Assembly: GCA_911728455.2 (NCBI GenBank) | Contig: OU452223.1 | Coordinates: 11,492,174 to 11,556,173, forward strand | Reading direction: 5' to 3' | Source of the DNA: Marthasterias glacialis | Taxonomy: Eukaryota; Echinodermata; Asteroidea; Forcipulatida; Asteriidae | DNA length: 64,000 nt | In this document: positions 23,051 to 34,940 of the stretch, one piece after another | Layout of the letters: each line of letters starts with the position of its first letter | Position numbering within the stretch: position 1 is the first letter of the stretch | Made by a program: the position numbers and the translations under genes | Notes under the pieces: model-generated | The model's input: only the letters and a program-made list of their open reading frames with translations | Databases searched by the model: none | What the model was told of the DNA's origin: nothing

Positions 23051-23196
23051 GCTCTAAGAAAACTAGAGTTGTACTTGTAGCCGCTAGAAAGTGATGGCCT
23101 TCAGCAGCCACACTGACTGGAGTTATAAGAAAACTAGAGTTGTACTTGTAGCCGCGAGAAAGTGATGGCCTTCAGCAGCCACACTGACTGGAGTTT
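23051..23196. repeat. 71-bp tandem duplication (2 copies)
   Basis: AAGAAAACTAGAGTTGTACT...GCAGCCACACTGACTGGAGTT occurs at 23056 and again at 23127 with one or two differences. No coding role is seen. Confidence 0.9.
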
Positions 23197-23689
23197 TAAG
23201 TGACTTGCCTTGGTAGGTGGCAGCAGGTCCCCTGCGATGCTCTCAGTCGCTACATACATTGAGTGTGTGATCCAAGCGATAAACTACTACCAGCTCTCTG
23301 CTGCAAACACAGGGGGCGGGTTAGTAGGAGCAGGCCGCTGCTGGTCAATAAAACAAACAAAAAACTTGACTTTGAAACAGAACTTTTTTTCATTTGAGAT
23401 TTATAATGGAACTTTGTTTGTTGGAGATTTGTAATTGAACTTTGTTTGTTATTACCCTCTTAATCTTTCAAGGTGCTGCGTTTTTATTGTGTTATCACTT
23501 TGGACTAAGATGTGCTAGTTTCAATTCAACTTGGAGAGGGATGTAATAGTCTAAGTGCATTATTCAATATAACACCCACAAGTGCATTATGGGTAAAAGC
23601 ACATGAACAATTTGGGACAGAAATAAATGTACATTATACAGCAGAAGTTGCGTTTTGCTTGCTTCCCATTTATTACTCCACTACATGTA
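23197..23689. other. no gene seen
   Basis: AT-rich sequence with a short direct repeat of GGAACTTTGTTTGTTGGAGATTTGTAA-like text near 23405-23445. No domain, splice-flanked frame or TIR is evident. Confidence 0.4.
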
Positions 23690-23985
23690 TTTGCCCATCC
23701 AAGGATAACACTTTCCACCAGTGTCATGCTTGTCCAGATCCTGGCAACATTAGGGAAGATGTTGCCATTCTAACACTCTTGTTTTCACTCTTTGACAGCC
23801 CTGTGTACAAAAATCCCTTGCAGATGTGTTTAAAGGGTATTTGCAGCATCACCGCTACCTTGTCGTTTCTGGGTTGAAGATGTTGTTAGATGTCCAGGAA
23901 TTTTGAGTTTTGTGATGCAAGACTACTGGACCTAACTGCAGGTAAAAACGTTTTTTCACAACCTTTATAATTAGAGTTATGGAGT
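23690..23985. repeat. one decayed 457-family unit
   Basis: Same landmark order as 6181-7385: TTTCCACCAGTGTCATGCTTGTCC, TTGTTTTCACTCTTTGACAGCCCTGTGTACAAAAATCCC, then TGATGCAAGACTACTGGACCTAACTGCAGGTAAAAAC. It lies directly upstream of the second 186-bp array, as the units of locus 1 do. Confidence 0.75.
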
Positions 23986-26900
23986 TAATTTGCAAGCCAC
24001 CTAAAAGTTAAAGGGCCAAAAACCACAAATTTTCTATTACCCCCCCCCCCAGAAGAAAGTTTGGGACCAAATATTCATAGTTGTTTTTGCTCATAAAGGT
24101 CAAGAGGGCATATCCCCTGGTGCCAGGTCTCTAATTTGCAAGCCCAGATCTGCGGTGGTTAGTGAAATTTTCAGCTGAAACTTTAAGGGCCAAAAACCAC
24201 AAATTTTCCATTATCTCCCTCCCCCCCCAAAAAAAAAAATAAACAAACTGAGATTTGGACTAAAATTTCAATGTCGTTTTTTGTTCTGCCAAGTCAAGAG
24301 GGCATATCTTCCGGTACCTAAGCTCTAATTTGCAAGCCCTGATCTGCATTTAGTTCTGGAAATTTCCACCATTTTTCGGCTGGAACTTTCAGGGCCAAAA
24401 ACAACAAATTTTCCATTAATAACAAATTTTCCCCTTTGGGATTGAAATTTCAAAGTCATATTCACTCTACCAAGTCAAAATGGCATATCTCCCTTACCAG
24501 CACCCTAATTTGTAAGCCCAGATCTGCCTTAGTTTGGGAAATATCCACCATTTTTGGGCTGAAACCTTTACGGCCAAGACCACAAATTTTCCCTTACCTT
24601 CCCTTAAAAAAATTGGAGGTTTGGACCAAAATTTCAAAGTTGTTTTTGCTCATAAAAGTCAAGAGGGCATATCCACTGGTACCAGGACTCCAATTTGCAA
24701 GCCCGGATCTGCTGTGGTTAGGGAAATATCCACAATTTTTCAGCTGAAACTTTAAGGGCCAAAATCCACAAATTTTCCATTATTCCCCCATAAAAAAAAT
24801 TGTGAGTTTTTGACCAAAATTTCAAAGTCAATTTAGCTCTACCAAGTCAAGAGATCATATCTTTAGGTACAAGCGCCATAATTTGCACACCCCGATCTGC
24901 CATACTTCTGGAAATAATCACTATTTTTCGGCTGGACCTTTTAGGGTCAAACAAGCAAACTTTCCATTACCCCCCTCCCTAAAAAAAAATGGAATTTGGG
25001 ATTTAAATTTCAAAGCCGTTTTCACTCTACCAAGTCAAAAGGGCATATCTCCGTTACCAGCACCCTAAATTGTAAGCCCAGATCTTCCTTAGTTCGGGAA
25101 ATATCCACTATTTTTGGGCTGAATCTTTTAGGGCTAAAAACAACATATTTTTTTTAACTAACACCCAGAATTTTTTTTTTGAGTTTTGGACCAAAATTTT
25201 GAACGTTGTTTTTGCACTACCAAGTCAAGCGGGCATATCCCTTGGTACCAACAATCTAATTTGCAAACCCAGATCTGCCTAAGTTTGAGAAATATCCACC
25301 ATTTTAGGGCTGAAACTTTTACTGCCAAAAACCACATATTTTTTTTACCACCCCCTTAAAAGAAATTGGAGTTTAGGACAAAAATTTCAAAGTCGTTTTC
25401 ACTCTACCAAGTCAAGAGGATATCCCCTGGTACCAGCGCTCTAATTCGCAAGCCACGATCTGCTTTAGTTCGGGAAATATGCACCATTTTTTTGCTAAAA
25501 TTTTTGGGGCCAAAAAACAGAAATTTTCCATTACCCCCCCCCCACCCTAAAAAAATTGGATGTTTGGACAAAAATTTCAAAGTCGATTTTGCTCTACCAA
25601 GTCAAGAGGGCATATATCTCCTGGTACCAAAGCCCTAATTTTGCAAGCCCCGATCTGCCCTAGTTCGGGATAATATCCACTGTTTTTCAGCTGGACCTTT
25701 TAAGGCCGAAGAAAAATGAAATTTCCCACTACTCCCCCCCTCCAAAAAAAATTTGAGTTTTGGACCCATTTTCGCTCTAACAAAAACAAGAGGACAAGAA
25801 TTTTCCATTGCCCCCCCATAAAAAAATTGTGACTTTTGGACCAAAATTTCGAAGTTGTTTTCGCTCTACTAAGTCAAGATGGCATATCCCTCGGTCCCAG
25901 GGCTCTAATTTGCAAGTCTGGATTTTTTTGGCTCAAACTTTTAGTTCCAAAAAATCACAGATTTTACTGTAACCCCACTTCAAAACATTGGAGTTTTAGA
26001 GTAAAAATTTCAAGTCATTTTTGCTCTACCAAGTCAACTGGGCATATCCCCGGTACCAGCGCTCTAACTTGCAAGCCCAGATCTACCTGAATTTTGGAAA
26101 CATCCACCATTTTTTGGCCCAAACTTTAAGGTCCAAAAACCACAAATTTCCTGATACCCCACTTCAAAAAAATTGATAGAGTTTTGGACCAAAATTTTAA
26201 AGTCATTTTGCTCTACCAAGCCAGGTGGGCATATCCCGCAGCACAAGTGCTCTAATTTGCAGACCCAGATCTTCCCGGATTCGGGAAACATCCATCATTT
26301 TTTGGCCCAAACTTTTAGGTCCAAAAAATCCAAAACTTGCTGTTACCTCAAAAAATTGGAGTTTTCGACCAAAATTTCAAAGTCGTTTTCGCTCTACGAA
26401 GTCAAGCGGGTATATCGCTCAGTACTAGCGCTCTTAAATGAAAACCCTCATCTGCCTGATTTCGGGAAGTATCCAACATTTTTCGGCCCAATCCTTTAGG
26501 TCCAAAAAACCCAAAATTTGCTGTTACCCCACCTCAAAAATTTGGAAATTTGGACAAAAATTTAAAGTTGTTTTCGCTCTACCAAGTCAAATGGGCATAT
26601 CCCCTGATACCAGCGCTGTAATGTGCAAGCCCAGATCTGCCTGAATTCGGGAAACAACAACCAATTTGCGGCCCAAACTTCTAGGTCCAAAAAATCCTAA
26701 ATTTGCTGTTACCCCAGTGCAAAAAGTTGGAGGTTTGGACCAAACTTTCAAAGTCCTTTAGGTCTACCAAGTGAAGCAGGCATATCGCTCAGTACCAGCA
26801 CTTTATTTTGAAAGCCTGGATCTGCCTGAATTCAGGAAGTATCCAGCATTTGTTGGCCCAAACTTTAAGGTCAAAAAAATCCAAAATTTGCTGTTACCCC

Positions 26901-27722
26901 ACCTCAAAAAAATTTCGGGAAGTATCCACCATTTTTTGGCCCAAACTTAAGTTCCAAAAAAACCCACAAATTTTGCAGTTACCCCACTTCAAAAAAATTT
27001 ACCAGCGCTGTAATGTGCAAGCCCAGATCTGCCTGAATTCGGGAAACATCCACCATTTTGCGGCCCAAACTTTTAGGTCCAAAAAAACACAAATCTTCCG
27101 TTATTCCACCTCAAAAAAATTGAGTTTTGGACCAAAATTTCAAAGTCATTTTTGCTCTACCAAGTCAAGGGGGCATATCGCTCGGTACCAGCGCTCTTAT
27201 TTGAAAACCTCGATCTGCCTGAATTTGAGAATTATCCACCATTTTTCGGCCCAAGCTTTTAGGTCCAAAAATCCAAAATTTACTGTTACCCCACCTCAAA
27301 AAATTGAGTTTTGGACCAAACTTTCAAAGTTGTTTTCGCTTTACCAAATCAAGCAGGCATATCGCTCGGTACCAGCGCTCAAATTTGCAAGCCCGGATCT
27401 GCTTTAGTTTGGAAAGTATCCAACATTTTTTAGCCCTGAAAAAAACCCCTGAAATTTGCTGTTACACCACCGCAAAAAATTGCATATCGCTCGGGACCAC
27501 TGCTCTAATTTGTTAGCCTTAGTTGAGGAAGTATCCACTATCTTTTGGCCCAAAAAGTTACAAAAAACCACAAATTTTGCTGCAACCCCACTTCGAAATA
27601 TTTGAGTTTTGGACCAAAAATTCAAAGTCTTTTTCGCTCTACCAAGTCAAGTGGGCATATCCCCCGGCACCAGCACTCTAATTTGCAAGCCTGGATCTGC
27701 CTTAGTTTGGGAAATATCCATC
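23986..27722. repeat. ~186-bp tandem repeat array (locus 2), about 20 diverged copies
   Basis: Same family as 7386-9480: GGAAATATCCACCATTTTTNGGCT, AACTTTTAGG(T/G)CCAAAAA, C run then A run, GAGTTTTGGACCAAAATTTCAAAGTCG, GCTCTACCAAGTCAAG.GGGCATATC, GGTACCAGCGCTCTAATTTGCAAGCC. Units here are more diverged, with small deletions (for example near 26900-27000 and 27420-27540), so this array is older. Frames are not maintained. No gene. Confidence 0.9.
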
Positions 27723-27847
27723 CTTAGAATCAAAATGAAAGGTTTAAAATAAGGTAATGATGTATTAATTTCAGGTTTCACCTATATATGAAAATATTTA
27801 CAGTCCAAATCACTGTTTGATTGTTTTGTTGTTGTTGCTATTATATT

Positions 27848-28376
27848 TGCGTTCAACTCTGCCAATCAACTTCAGTACATGTCTTAAAGAAACTCCCGGT
27901 TCAACTCTGCCAATCAACTTCAGTACATGTCTTGAAGAAACTCCCCGTTTAACTCTGCCAATCAACTTCAGTACATGTCTTAAAGAAACTCCCCGTTCAA
28001 CTCTGTCAATCAACTTCAGTACATGTCTTGAAGAAACTCCCCGTTCAACTCTGCCAATCAACTTCAGCACATGTCTTGAAAAAACTCCCCGTTCAACTCT
28101 GCCAATCAACTTCAGTACATTTTTTGAAGAAACTCCCCGTTCCACTCTGCCAATCAACTTCAGTACATGTCTTGAAGAAACGCCCCATTTAACTCTGCTA
28201 ATCAATTTCAGTACATTTTTTGAAGAAACTCCCCGTTTAACTCTGCCAATCAACTTCAGTACATGTCTTGAAAAAACTCCCCATTCAACTCTGCCAATCA
28301 ACTTCAGTACATTTCTTGAAGAAACTCCCCGTTCTATTCCACCAATCAGCTTCAGTAAATTTCTTGAAACAACTCA
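27848..28376. repeat. 48-bp minisatellite, 11 copies, open on both strands
   Basis: The unit GTTCAACTCTGCCAATCAAC TTCAGTACATGTCTTGAAGA AACTCCCC repeats 11 times with point changes only, no indels. Because 48 is a multiple of three, one frame stays open on each strand: a 16-residue unit RSTLPINFSTCLEETP on + (188 codons in all, 27817-28383) and LIGRVERGVSSRHVLK on - (163 codons, 28301-27810). No signal or start context favours either as a real protein. It lies about 130 bp upstream of the first NUP205 exon, in what would be intron. Confidence 0.92.
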
Positions 28377-28509
28377 AGACTAAACTATTTAAATTTGTTT
28401 AAAGTATTGCATTTAATACTTTGTTCAATCTGATTGAACAACCTTGATGTAGTTGCTAGGATGTGTGTGTTCTGTTAGAATTCATTATTAATGTTATTAT
28501 CTACTTCAG

Positions 28510-28749
28510 GAGGTAGCCAGCAGAGGGTGAGAGCTAACCTGTATGGAGCCCTCCTAAACTACCTCCACATACCCCAGAAGCCCAGAGAGAACCCCTACCC
28601 TGCAAGACAATGCTATGGTCCTCAACTCTGCGCTGCTGGACGAGTACGAGTGTGTCACAGCGTCTAACCTGGCTGTCATGCAAGAATATGGGGAAGGCTT
28701 GATGGATCTGGTGTGCCGGGATGCAAGTGATGGTCATGGTGTAGGAAGG
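28510..28749 (+). pseudogene. NUP205 copy 3 exon 1 (first in window), frameshifted
   Basis: Follows CTACTTCAG and ends before GTAAGT. It reads QQRVRANLYGALLNYLHIPQ in one frame to about 28593. Then, after a CCCC run, the family-like frame continues one base over with NSALLDEYECV and GLMDLVCRDASDGHGVGR. The net shift is one extra base or two missing. It ends in phase 0. Confidence 0.85.
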
Positions 28750-29257
28750 GTAAGTTTGCTCTGGAAAGTAGTAAGGGTAGTGCCTTTGAAATCGGAAGAA
28801 AGGAAATTAGTTCACACTGCTTTCTCCATTTCACGGTTTAATTCCCCTACAGCATGCTTCACCTTCATTCATTTTGTTTGGGTTAAGCAGGGTTTCCCCC
28901 AGGATTTTTCAAAACTGAGAGGGGGGGGGGGGAAGGCATTCTGGACCTGAGTTTTGCAAGTTTGGCCGAGATAGCCGAAATGAAACAAGGTCCTTGGAAT
29001 GTTTTTACTTGATGTTTCATTTTAAAAGCTCTACTTTGCAATCTAGAGCATTTTAAATGGTTTTTTTTATGAACTTGATTATATATCTAAACAAAACAAA
29101 ACAAAAAGCAAGATTGTTGGTTTTTTAATATTTATTTTTTTGCCTATTGGTAATTTGGGCGTATCGGCTCAAAACACTTGAGAACAGATCTAAGCAGTTT
29201 CGTCTGAAACAAAATAGTGTTGAGAAATGAAGTGTACCATTCACATTGTCGTTATAG

Positions 29258-29449
29258 ATGCTTGCCCTGTCTGTCATTGACACCATCATCGGTATCGACA
29301 AGCGAGGTGATTGGCTGGCCTTCTTATCCACCAAGGGCTATCTGCGACATTTTGTTGAGAACCTCTCCCAACAGGACCAAGAACTCCAGGAATCACTTCA
29401 GCCAACCCCAGAACCTCTCAAAGCTCTCTTTATCTTTGAGTCGCAAATG
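29258..29449 (+). pseudogene. NUP205 copy 3 exon 2
   Basis: 192 bp, 64 codons, fully open: MLALSVIDTIIGIDKR through KALFIFESQM. Acceptor TTATAG, donor GTGAGA. It matches the NUP205 segment MLALALLD... KALYTYESKM. Both ends are phase 0. Confidence 0.9.
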
Positions 29450-29527
29450 GTGAGAAAAAATCATGATCATGAGCTCCTTAATCACACCCATCCCCACTTC
29501 AGAAATCACCTAGGTCTTCTCCATTTA

Positions 29528-29690
29528 ACCAGTTGCCGCTGGGATTGTTTCTTTTTTTTTTTGGTTCCGTCCCCCTGGCAGGATTCTTTTGTCGGAATCG
29601 CCAGAATCTTTTTTCTTTGAGGGTTCACAAAGACAAAGAAACCCTGACTAGACAATGCCAAGGGAAGAAATATTTTCTTTGTTAGATCGG
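29528..29690. mobile_element. AACCAGTTG-family repeat, copy a
   Basis: Starts AACCAGTTGCCGCTGGGATT and contains CAGAATCTTTTTTCTTTGAG and AAAGAAACCCTGACTAGACA. It shares these blocks with 32430-32590, 34994-35300 and 37513-38152. Only the left part of the family is present. Confidence 0.75.
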
Positions 29691-29766
29691 TTTTTTAAAA
29701 ACAAATGTCACATGATCTTTTGTCACAATCAAAGATGCTCATTCTAACTCAACTGTTTGTCTGTAG

Positions 29767-29888
29767 TCTGTACTGAAGAAGATTGCTCTGAATGCTGTTG
29801 GGGCCCAGGCATTGCTACGAGCTGGACTTATGGCATGACTGTCTGCTTGTCGATTCCTTGACCTTCGACCTGAACACAGCACACAAAG
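29767..29888 (+). pseudogene. NUP205 copy 3 exon 3 with in-frame TGA
   Basis: Reads SVLKKIALNAVGAQALLRAG then LMA, a TGA at 29836-29838, and LSACRFLDLRPEHSTQ. In the family the stop position is an Arg, so CGA to TGA (a CpG transition) is the simplest cause. Acceptor CTGTAG, donor GTAAAA. Phase 0 in, phase 2 out. Confidence 0.88.
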
Positions 29889-30477
29889 GTAAAATATCAA
29901 TGATGAACTATTTTCTGAGGAGTCCTATTCCCCATAAGCTAGTCCAGTCATAGCATACGGCTCCATTTTGCCTTGTGAAGTGTTACAAACAATGGACATA
30001 CCAGCTGTGAGAGAGAGAGGAAGAAAACCGTGCATGTGATTTCTCAGGATTTTTCAGAATTTTCTCAAAATCTCATTGAGCCTTAAAGGTTTCTTGAAAG
30101 AAGTAAAGCAGTCACCAAAGGGAGAAAGAAATAGTCCACATTGTGTCCAAACCTGTACTTTTGTATTGCCAGTGATGCAGAGAGTCTGTAAACCTCCAAG
30201 TTTACAACACCTGGGAGGTTCTGGGTCTAGAATAAAGGGGAAACCCAGGCATTTTTCAGGAATTTTCACATTCATCAAATCTCAAGTCTATGATTTCTAT
30301 GCACCCCACCCCATCAGTCTGCTTAAGACAACTAGAGCGATTCTCACATGGTTGCACCCTTGAGAAATACAAGAAATTTCTATGTGTAGTTACCCACTGT
30401 TTAGAAATGCACTGAGCCTCGTAGTCCACCTGTTGATTATTTGACCTTTACCCTCTGACCTATGTGTGACCCTACAG

Positions 30478-30637
30478 CCGGTTGAGAGTAGCATCCTCCA
30501 GCCTGGAGCCAGTTGAAGTAGAGACATTCATTCCTGGCATCATGCAGCGTTATCGTCAGCTCCTGTTCCCTGTCTTGAGACTGTGCATAGCGATCCTCAC
30601 CTCACTGGGGAGTCAGCATAAAGAGGCAGCCAATCAG
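30478..30637 (+). pseudogene. NUP205 copy 3 exon 4
   Basis: Open throughout: RLRVASSSLEPVEVETFIPG, then IMQRYRQLLFPVLRLCIAIL and GSQHKEAANQ. The single leading base completes the codon left by exon 3. Acceptor CTACAG, donor GTGAGA. Confidence 0.9.
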
Positions 30638-30813
30638 GTGAGAGTCTCATGGCAACTGACACCCTTAGGTTACTTGATATTGCATTGTTCCTCTCTGGAA
30701 CTATTGTTCTCAGCGCATTGCAAAAACCATTGGAAGAAATGCACTTTATGAATATATTATATTAATGGATTATGTCATTTTGGAAATAAGAAGTCAGAAA
30801 AATTAAATAGTTA

Positions 30814-30960
30814 ATGAAAGACTTTTCAGGACACTAGGTGGCAGCAGACTTACCAGGTAAAACCCATTGTTCCAGGAAATGTGCACATGCTCAGAACTAA
30901 ACAAACAATGGAAATTTACCTGGCAAGTCTGCTGCCACCTAGTGTTCCAAAGTCTCCCAT
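30814..30960. mobile_element. 147-bp MITE (GGTGGCAGCAGAC family), copy a
   Basis: Inverted ends: CACTAGGTGGCAGCAGACTT at 30831 against AAGTCTGCTGCCACCTAGTG at 30925-30944. The similarity extends outward through GGGAGACTTTGGA-like ends. A related copy is at 32786-32927. Confidence 0.85.
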
Positions 30961-31197
30961 ATATAAATTTTCTTGTTAATGTGTATTTTCCTGATAAGTG
31001 TGCCATGGTACTGTTATATGTAATGTATTTTAACTTTAGTTTGGATTAGTTGGACAGGTTATTAAGTATTCTACATTGAGCTCAAATACATTTTTCTTAC
31101 TCTCTTTCATTTGCATTTGCCATGTGCACTGAGAATTTAATGTAAAATTGCACAGTATAAGACTGGATTATTATTAGTATTATTGCATATCTTATAG

Positions 31198-31331
31198 GTG
31201 TTGCATTTTGTGGTCTCGCACTCTGAAGTCTTCACAGCCATCTTGAGAGAACAACATACAGAACTCAAGTTAGAGTCGCTCCAGGAACTTGCGCTTGCCA
31301 CTAGCGTCATAATGTACTGTTGCAACAGACA
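31198..31331 (+). pseudogene. NUP205 copy 3 exon 5
   Basis: Reads VLHFVVSHSEVFTAILREQH, then ESLQELALATSVIMYCCNR with CA left over. Acceptor CTTATAG, donor GTAAGT. The match to the family segment VLQFLISHSDTIQAILR...SLQELALLTGI is clear. Confidence 0.88.
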
Positions 31332-31429
31332 GTAAGTTTTTTTTTTATTATTATTATTTTTTCATATGAATTTGTTACCCCCGAATTTGTTCAGTCAAAA
31401 AGACAGCTAAAATGCACACAAGATACATG

Positions 31430-32430
31430 TACATGTAATACTTTTGGGGTGACCTAGATCTTACACGCGCGCTACGTTTTCTCTGTGTGGACGTGTGGGG
31501 CTTGAAAAAACGTTATGGACCATTCCATTATTGAATATAGGTGTACAGCTTTTTATGCAGGGGTATAATTCATATTATGTGCCGTGTCAACGCTATCCAC
31601 GATTACCGGCGTCCCGAGCTAGCTGTGCTACACAACCCCTGCATAAAATGGTTGAGTCCCACAGCAAACGCGCAGTTCTTGGACACAAACAACCATGTCA
31701 ATGATAAGGACTCGACTGTTTTTGTCTCATTTTTGCAATGTTTCGGTCAGTATTTGTAAATAATACTTTCAGAAATTGAGCTTGAATTATTCATTTACCA
31801 TCTCCGTGATTTTTAAATCATAGTTTTAATGATAAAGTTACAAAACTTACTATCACACGAGCTCCCACGATTCACACGATTCTTAGGTTGGTGACATTAA
31901 AACTAACGTTAAGCAATGGTGATCTCAGGAAATCCGTGGACAAGACGCCGCTTGTCATTGGTTAATAGTTTTGTTGTTGGAAAAGACGGCGGTTTTCTTT
32001 AACCAATCACAAAAGTTTTTATATCAATAGTTGGAGCACAATTTCAAGATGTAGAGGGCGCTTTCGCCCGTTGAAAAAAACATACAGGGGCAATGTAGGC
32101 TCAGTAAAGGTCACGCCGTGTGGACCAAAATCTCTCCTCCCACACGGAATTTGGTGGAACTTCGAAAAGGAAAAGGAAAAAGGACGGTGTTTTTTTCCAC
32201 GGTAAAAATATGAATCATACACTGTCTGAATGCTGATAATCTAAGCTTTTTGATGGTGTTTTCGCCCGTGAAAAATAATGTTGCAATCGGGAGATCGGAC
32301 CGAAAACAGGGCAAAAATGCAATTTTTTTAAGGCCGATTCTCGGGAAAACTGAGGCGTTCTGAAAATAAAGCTTGAGTGAACAGGACAAATTCATATGTT
32401 TACATATATTCCCATTCAAAGGACTCTGTT
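31430..32430. other. intron 5 interior: no exon, small hairpin
   Basis: It contains the inverted pair TTTATGCAGGGGT (31551) / ACCCCTGCATAAAA (31637), suggesting another short element. No NUP205 exon is expected or seen, since exons 5 and 6 are adjacent by phase and homology apart from the duplication. Confidence 0.45.
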
Positions 32431-32590
32431 AACCAGTTGCCTCTGGTTTTTTTTTTGGTCACGTTTTATTCCCGTCAGAATTCTTTTCTTTGCTGGCACA
32501 AATAACCTGATTTGACAATGCCAAGAAACAAGAGAACACAGATTCTCTTTATTGGATCGTCCGTCTTGTGTCTCTCAACTGGTTTAGAGA
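32430..32590. mobile_element. AACCAGTTG-family repeat, copy b
   Basis: Starts TTAACCAGTTGCCTCTGGTT and contains ACCTGATTTGACAATGCCAA and ATTCTCTTTATTGGATCGTC, as in the other copies. Truncated. Confidence 0.7.
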
Positions 32591-32785
32591 AGAGGATCAC
32601 CCAGGTTTTTTTGGAAGGGCGGACCACCCCAAACCCATCCCCAACTCACCCCTCAGTCGAAACACCTGTTAAATTGAGACTACTACTTTTAGAGATCATC
32701 AACTCTTGTTCGGGAAATTTTGCAGGGAGCCAGTGAAAATCAAGGAATTCTGTATCTGTTAAATTCAAAACTTTTATTTAAACTC

Positions 32786-32927
32786 AATGGGAGACTTTGG
32801 ACTGATAGGTGGCAGCAGACTAACCAGATAAACTTCTATTGTTTGCATTGTTCTGAGCATGCGCAAATTTTCGAGAACAACGGATTTAAGTCTGCTGCCA
32901 CCCAGTGTCCTCAAAAGTCTTCCATTC
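32786..32927. mobile_element. 142-bp MITE (GGTGGCAGCAGAC family), copy b
   Basis: Inverted ends ATGGGAGACTTTGGACTGAT...AGGTGGCAGCAGAC and GTCTGCTGCCACC...AAAAGTCTTCCAT. It is more diverged internally from copy a. Confidence 0.8.
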
Positions 32928-33064
32928 ACCTGATGTCATCTCCTCAATAAATCTTGGGTGCGTCATTTTTAGAGTCAGTTTCCCAGTGTGTTATTCTGTG
33001 TAGTGCGTATTTTAGGTGACATGAGCGTGTACAAGCTCTCCATATCTTTACGTACAATTTGACT

Positions 33065-33481
33065 CCCAAAATAATAATACACATTTCTTATATAGCACTT
33101 TGTCACACCCGATGTGCATCTCAAAGCGCTCAGTATTTTTTCCTGCAAGGTATGATGAGTTACGTTTTTGAAGTATGAGAACTGTTCCTCTACATAGTAC
33201 CATGTAATGGTTCATAAGGTGCTGTGGCACAATCTGCAACCGATCAAACCAGGAACACCGGGGCGAACCCCTTCACTTTGCGATGGGTGCACTGGGTTCT
33301 TTTACGTGCATTACACAACACACAGGACTTACGGCTTTACACCCCATCCAAAGGACACAGCATCAATGGTTAAGTGTTTTGCTTAAGGACACAAGTGTCA
33401 AGACTGGGACTTGAACCCTGCTGATCAGAAACACCAGAGCTGGAGTCCGGTGTTCTTATCCACTCGGCCACGACACTCCAA
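33065..33481 (-). mobile_element. tRNA-derived SINE, minus strand
   Basis: Read on the minus strand it begins GTGTCGTGGCCGAGTGGATA (A-box region), then CAGGGTTCAAGTCCCAGTC (B box), a body with ACACTTGTGTCCTTAAGCAA, and ends near GCGCTTTGAGATGCACATCG, TATATAAGAAATGTGTATTATTATT. The tRNA part is Ser/Leu-like. It belongs to a family related to, but not the same as, the SINEs at 15847 and 39376. Confidence 0.85.
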
Positions 33482-33631
33482 AATGGAAGACCATGATCAG
33501 ACAGTAGCCGCATTTGATGTTAGTGCAAAGGAGTCAGTAGAGCAAAGAAGCTTTTAAGAGTGGATCAAATTTCCTTCAAGTCTTTCAAAGGACAGATGTT
33601 GATGTTGTATTCTTGCATATTTCGTCCACAG

Positions 33632-33898
33632 TTACGAATTACGACCTCCCGTCACAGCAGCTCTCATCTAACCATGTTCCGCTGCAGACTCACCTGAGTC
33701 GCATCCATCGGCAGATACTCGCTCTCGTCCCTCAGTTTTGCTCTTTGGATTCTCGTCTACGGGAACTCAAGAGGCTGGACAATACCACTGAGAAGTCGGA
33801 GGTCTCAAACGCCCTCTACAAAGAGAGCACTCGCCAGGTTCTGCTAGAGATATCCAGGAATGTGATTGGCTACTGCAAGAATGTTGTCTTCCAATCAG
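33632..33898 (+). pseudogene. NUP205 copy 3 exon 6 with 7-bp duplication
   Basis: After TCGTCCACAG the exon opens TTACGAA|TTACGAC, a tandem 7-bp duplication. As spliced, the frame from exon 5 hits TAA within 13 codons. The long open frame of the exon (YDLPSQQLSSNHVPLQTHLS to ISRNVIGYCKNVVFQS) is in phase only if one 7-bp unit is discounted. Donor GTATGA. Confidence 0.82.
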
Positions 33899-33988
33899 GT
33901 ATGAGGATACTGATTTTAAGAGATTTTTCGGTTCAATTGGGGATCTGAAGTCTTTCTTACCATCATCGTTAAAGGATGATATTAATTA

Positions 33989-34127
33989 GGGAATAAAAGA
34001 GTGGTGAGCGAGGTCTGAAACAGCCGTTTAAAACCGGCAGGGTCGTGGCTGTCCTTTATCACTTGGCCACGACCCTGCAAGGTTTTAAACGGCCGATTAA
34101 GACCGAGTCACTACTCTTTTATTCCCA
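33989..34127. mobile_element. 139-bp foldback palindrome
   Basis: GGGAATAAAAGAGTGGTGAG at 33989 is mirrored by CTACTCTTTTATTCCC ending 34126. The stem continues through GCCGTTTAAAACC and GCAGGGTCGTGGC with a ~15-bp loop. The stem is about 60 bp and imperfect. It lies in intron 6. Confidence 0.85.
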
Positions 34128-34859
34128 TTCATAAAATGTTCTTTTGTTAAAAAGTACAATACTATAGGAAAATCCGTGAAAGTTTACTATTTTTTAAATT
34201 TATTTTTTCGCATACTCCATTTCGCGAAGGGTCAAATTGCATGCGACACTTAACTTTACATTGAGTACCGTAATGTATTGACACGTGTGTGGCTATATGA
34301 GTGCAGAACGTGCGTTCACAGCTCCAGCTAAGTCTTTATCATTGTTAAAAAGGGGTCATTTGACCACCTTTCAACCAATAGAACTTCCCAAATTGTCCAA
34401 AACTGTTGGGGGTATTTATGAATCAGTGTTTAAAGTTGCAACTTATTTGACAATATCTTTTCTTCTGGGTTAACCTATAAAACAAATACTTATACCCAAT
34501 TTTTAGCAAAAGTGATGGTTAAAAATTGATGTAAATATTAGATCGCTATTTTCTTTGAGTTGAGGAAGTTCTAAACTTTCATTTGAGACACTGAACAAAA
34601 ACAAACCCGTCAACGTTCAGTAAAAGGTACTGAAAAGATACAAATGAGTTGTTGTTGGAACCTGACACTAATCTCAAGTTACCAGCTACCATGTACAAAC
34701 AATTTGCAAGTTAGAAGTATTTTGTGCGATGTGCCAACGTCTTTGGTTTTCAAACATCATCTGTTAAATTTTGTTAGGACAAAGTTTGGTCATTTGGTCT
34801 TTCAGCGAAAAATCCATGCAACTTTATCAATGAGAAACATTCTTTGTTTATGTCTTCAG

Positions 34860-34940
34860 GTTCAACAGCTAAAGATAGTCAGGTCCTGTTCACTCCTAGC
34901 CTCCAAGAAGTAACCGCCAGAGACTACCAAAAGTTGGAAA
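34860..34940 (+). pseudogene. NUP205 copy 3 exon 7
   Basis: 81 bp. In phase with exon 6 it reads STAKDSQVLFTPSLQEVTAR, then DYQKLE. VLFTPSL is the family's LFTPSL segment. Acceptor GTCTTCAG, donor GTAAGT. Confidence 0.85.

Noticed and set aside
29836-29838. TGA as selenocysteine or programmed read-through
   Set aside because: NUP205 is not a selenoprotein, the family has Arg here, and other lesions exist in the same copy.
31495-31759. Overlapping open frames in NUP205 intron 5 as an extra exon
   Set aside because: They fall between exons 5 and 6, show no NUP205 similarity, and overlap a small hairpin.
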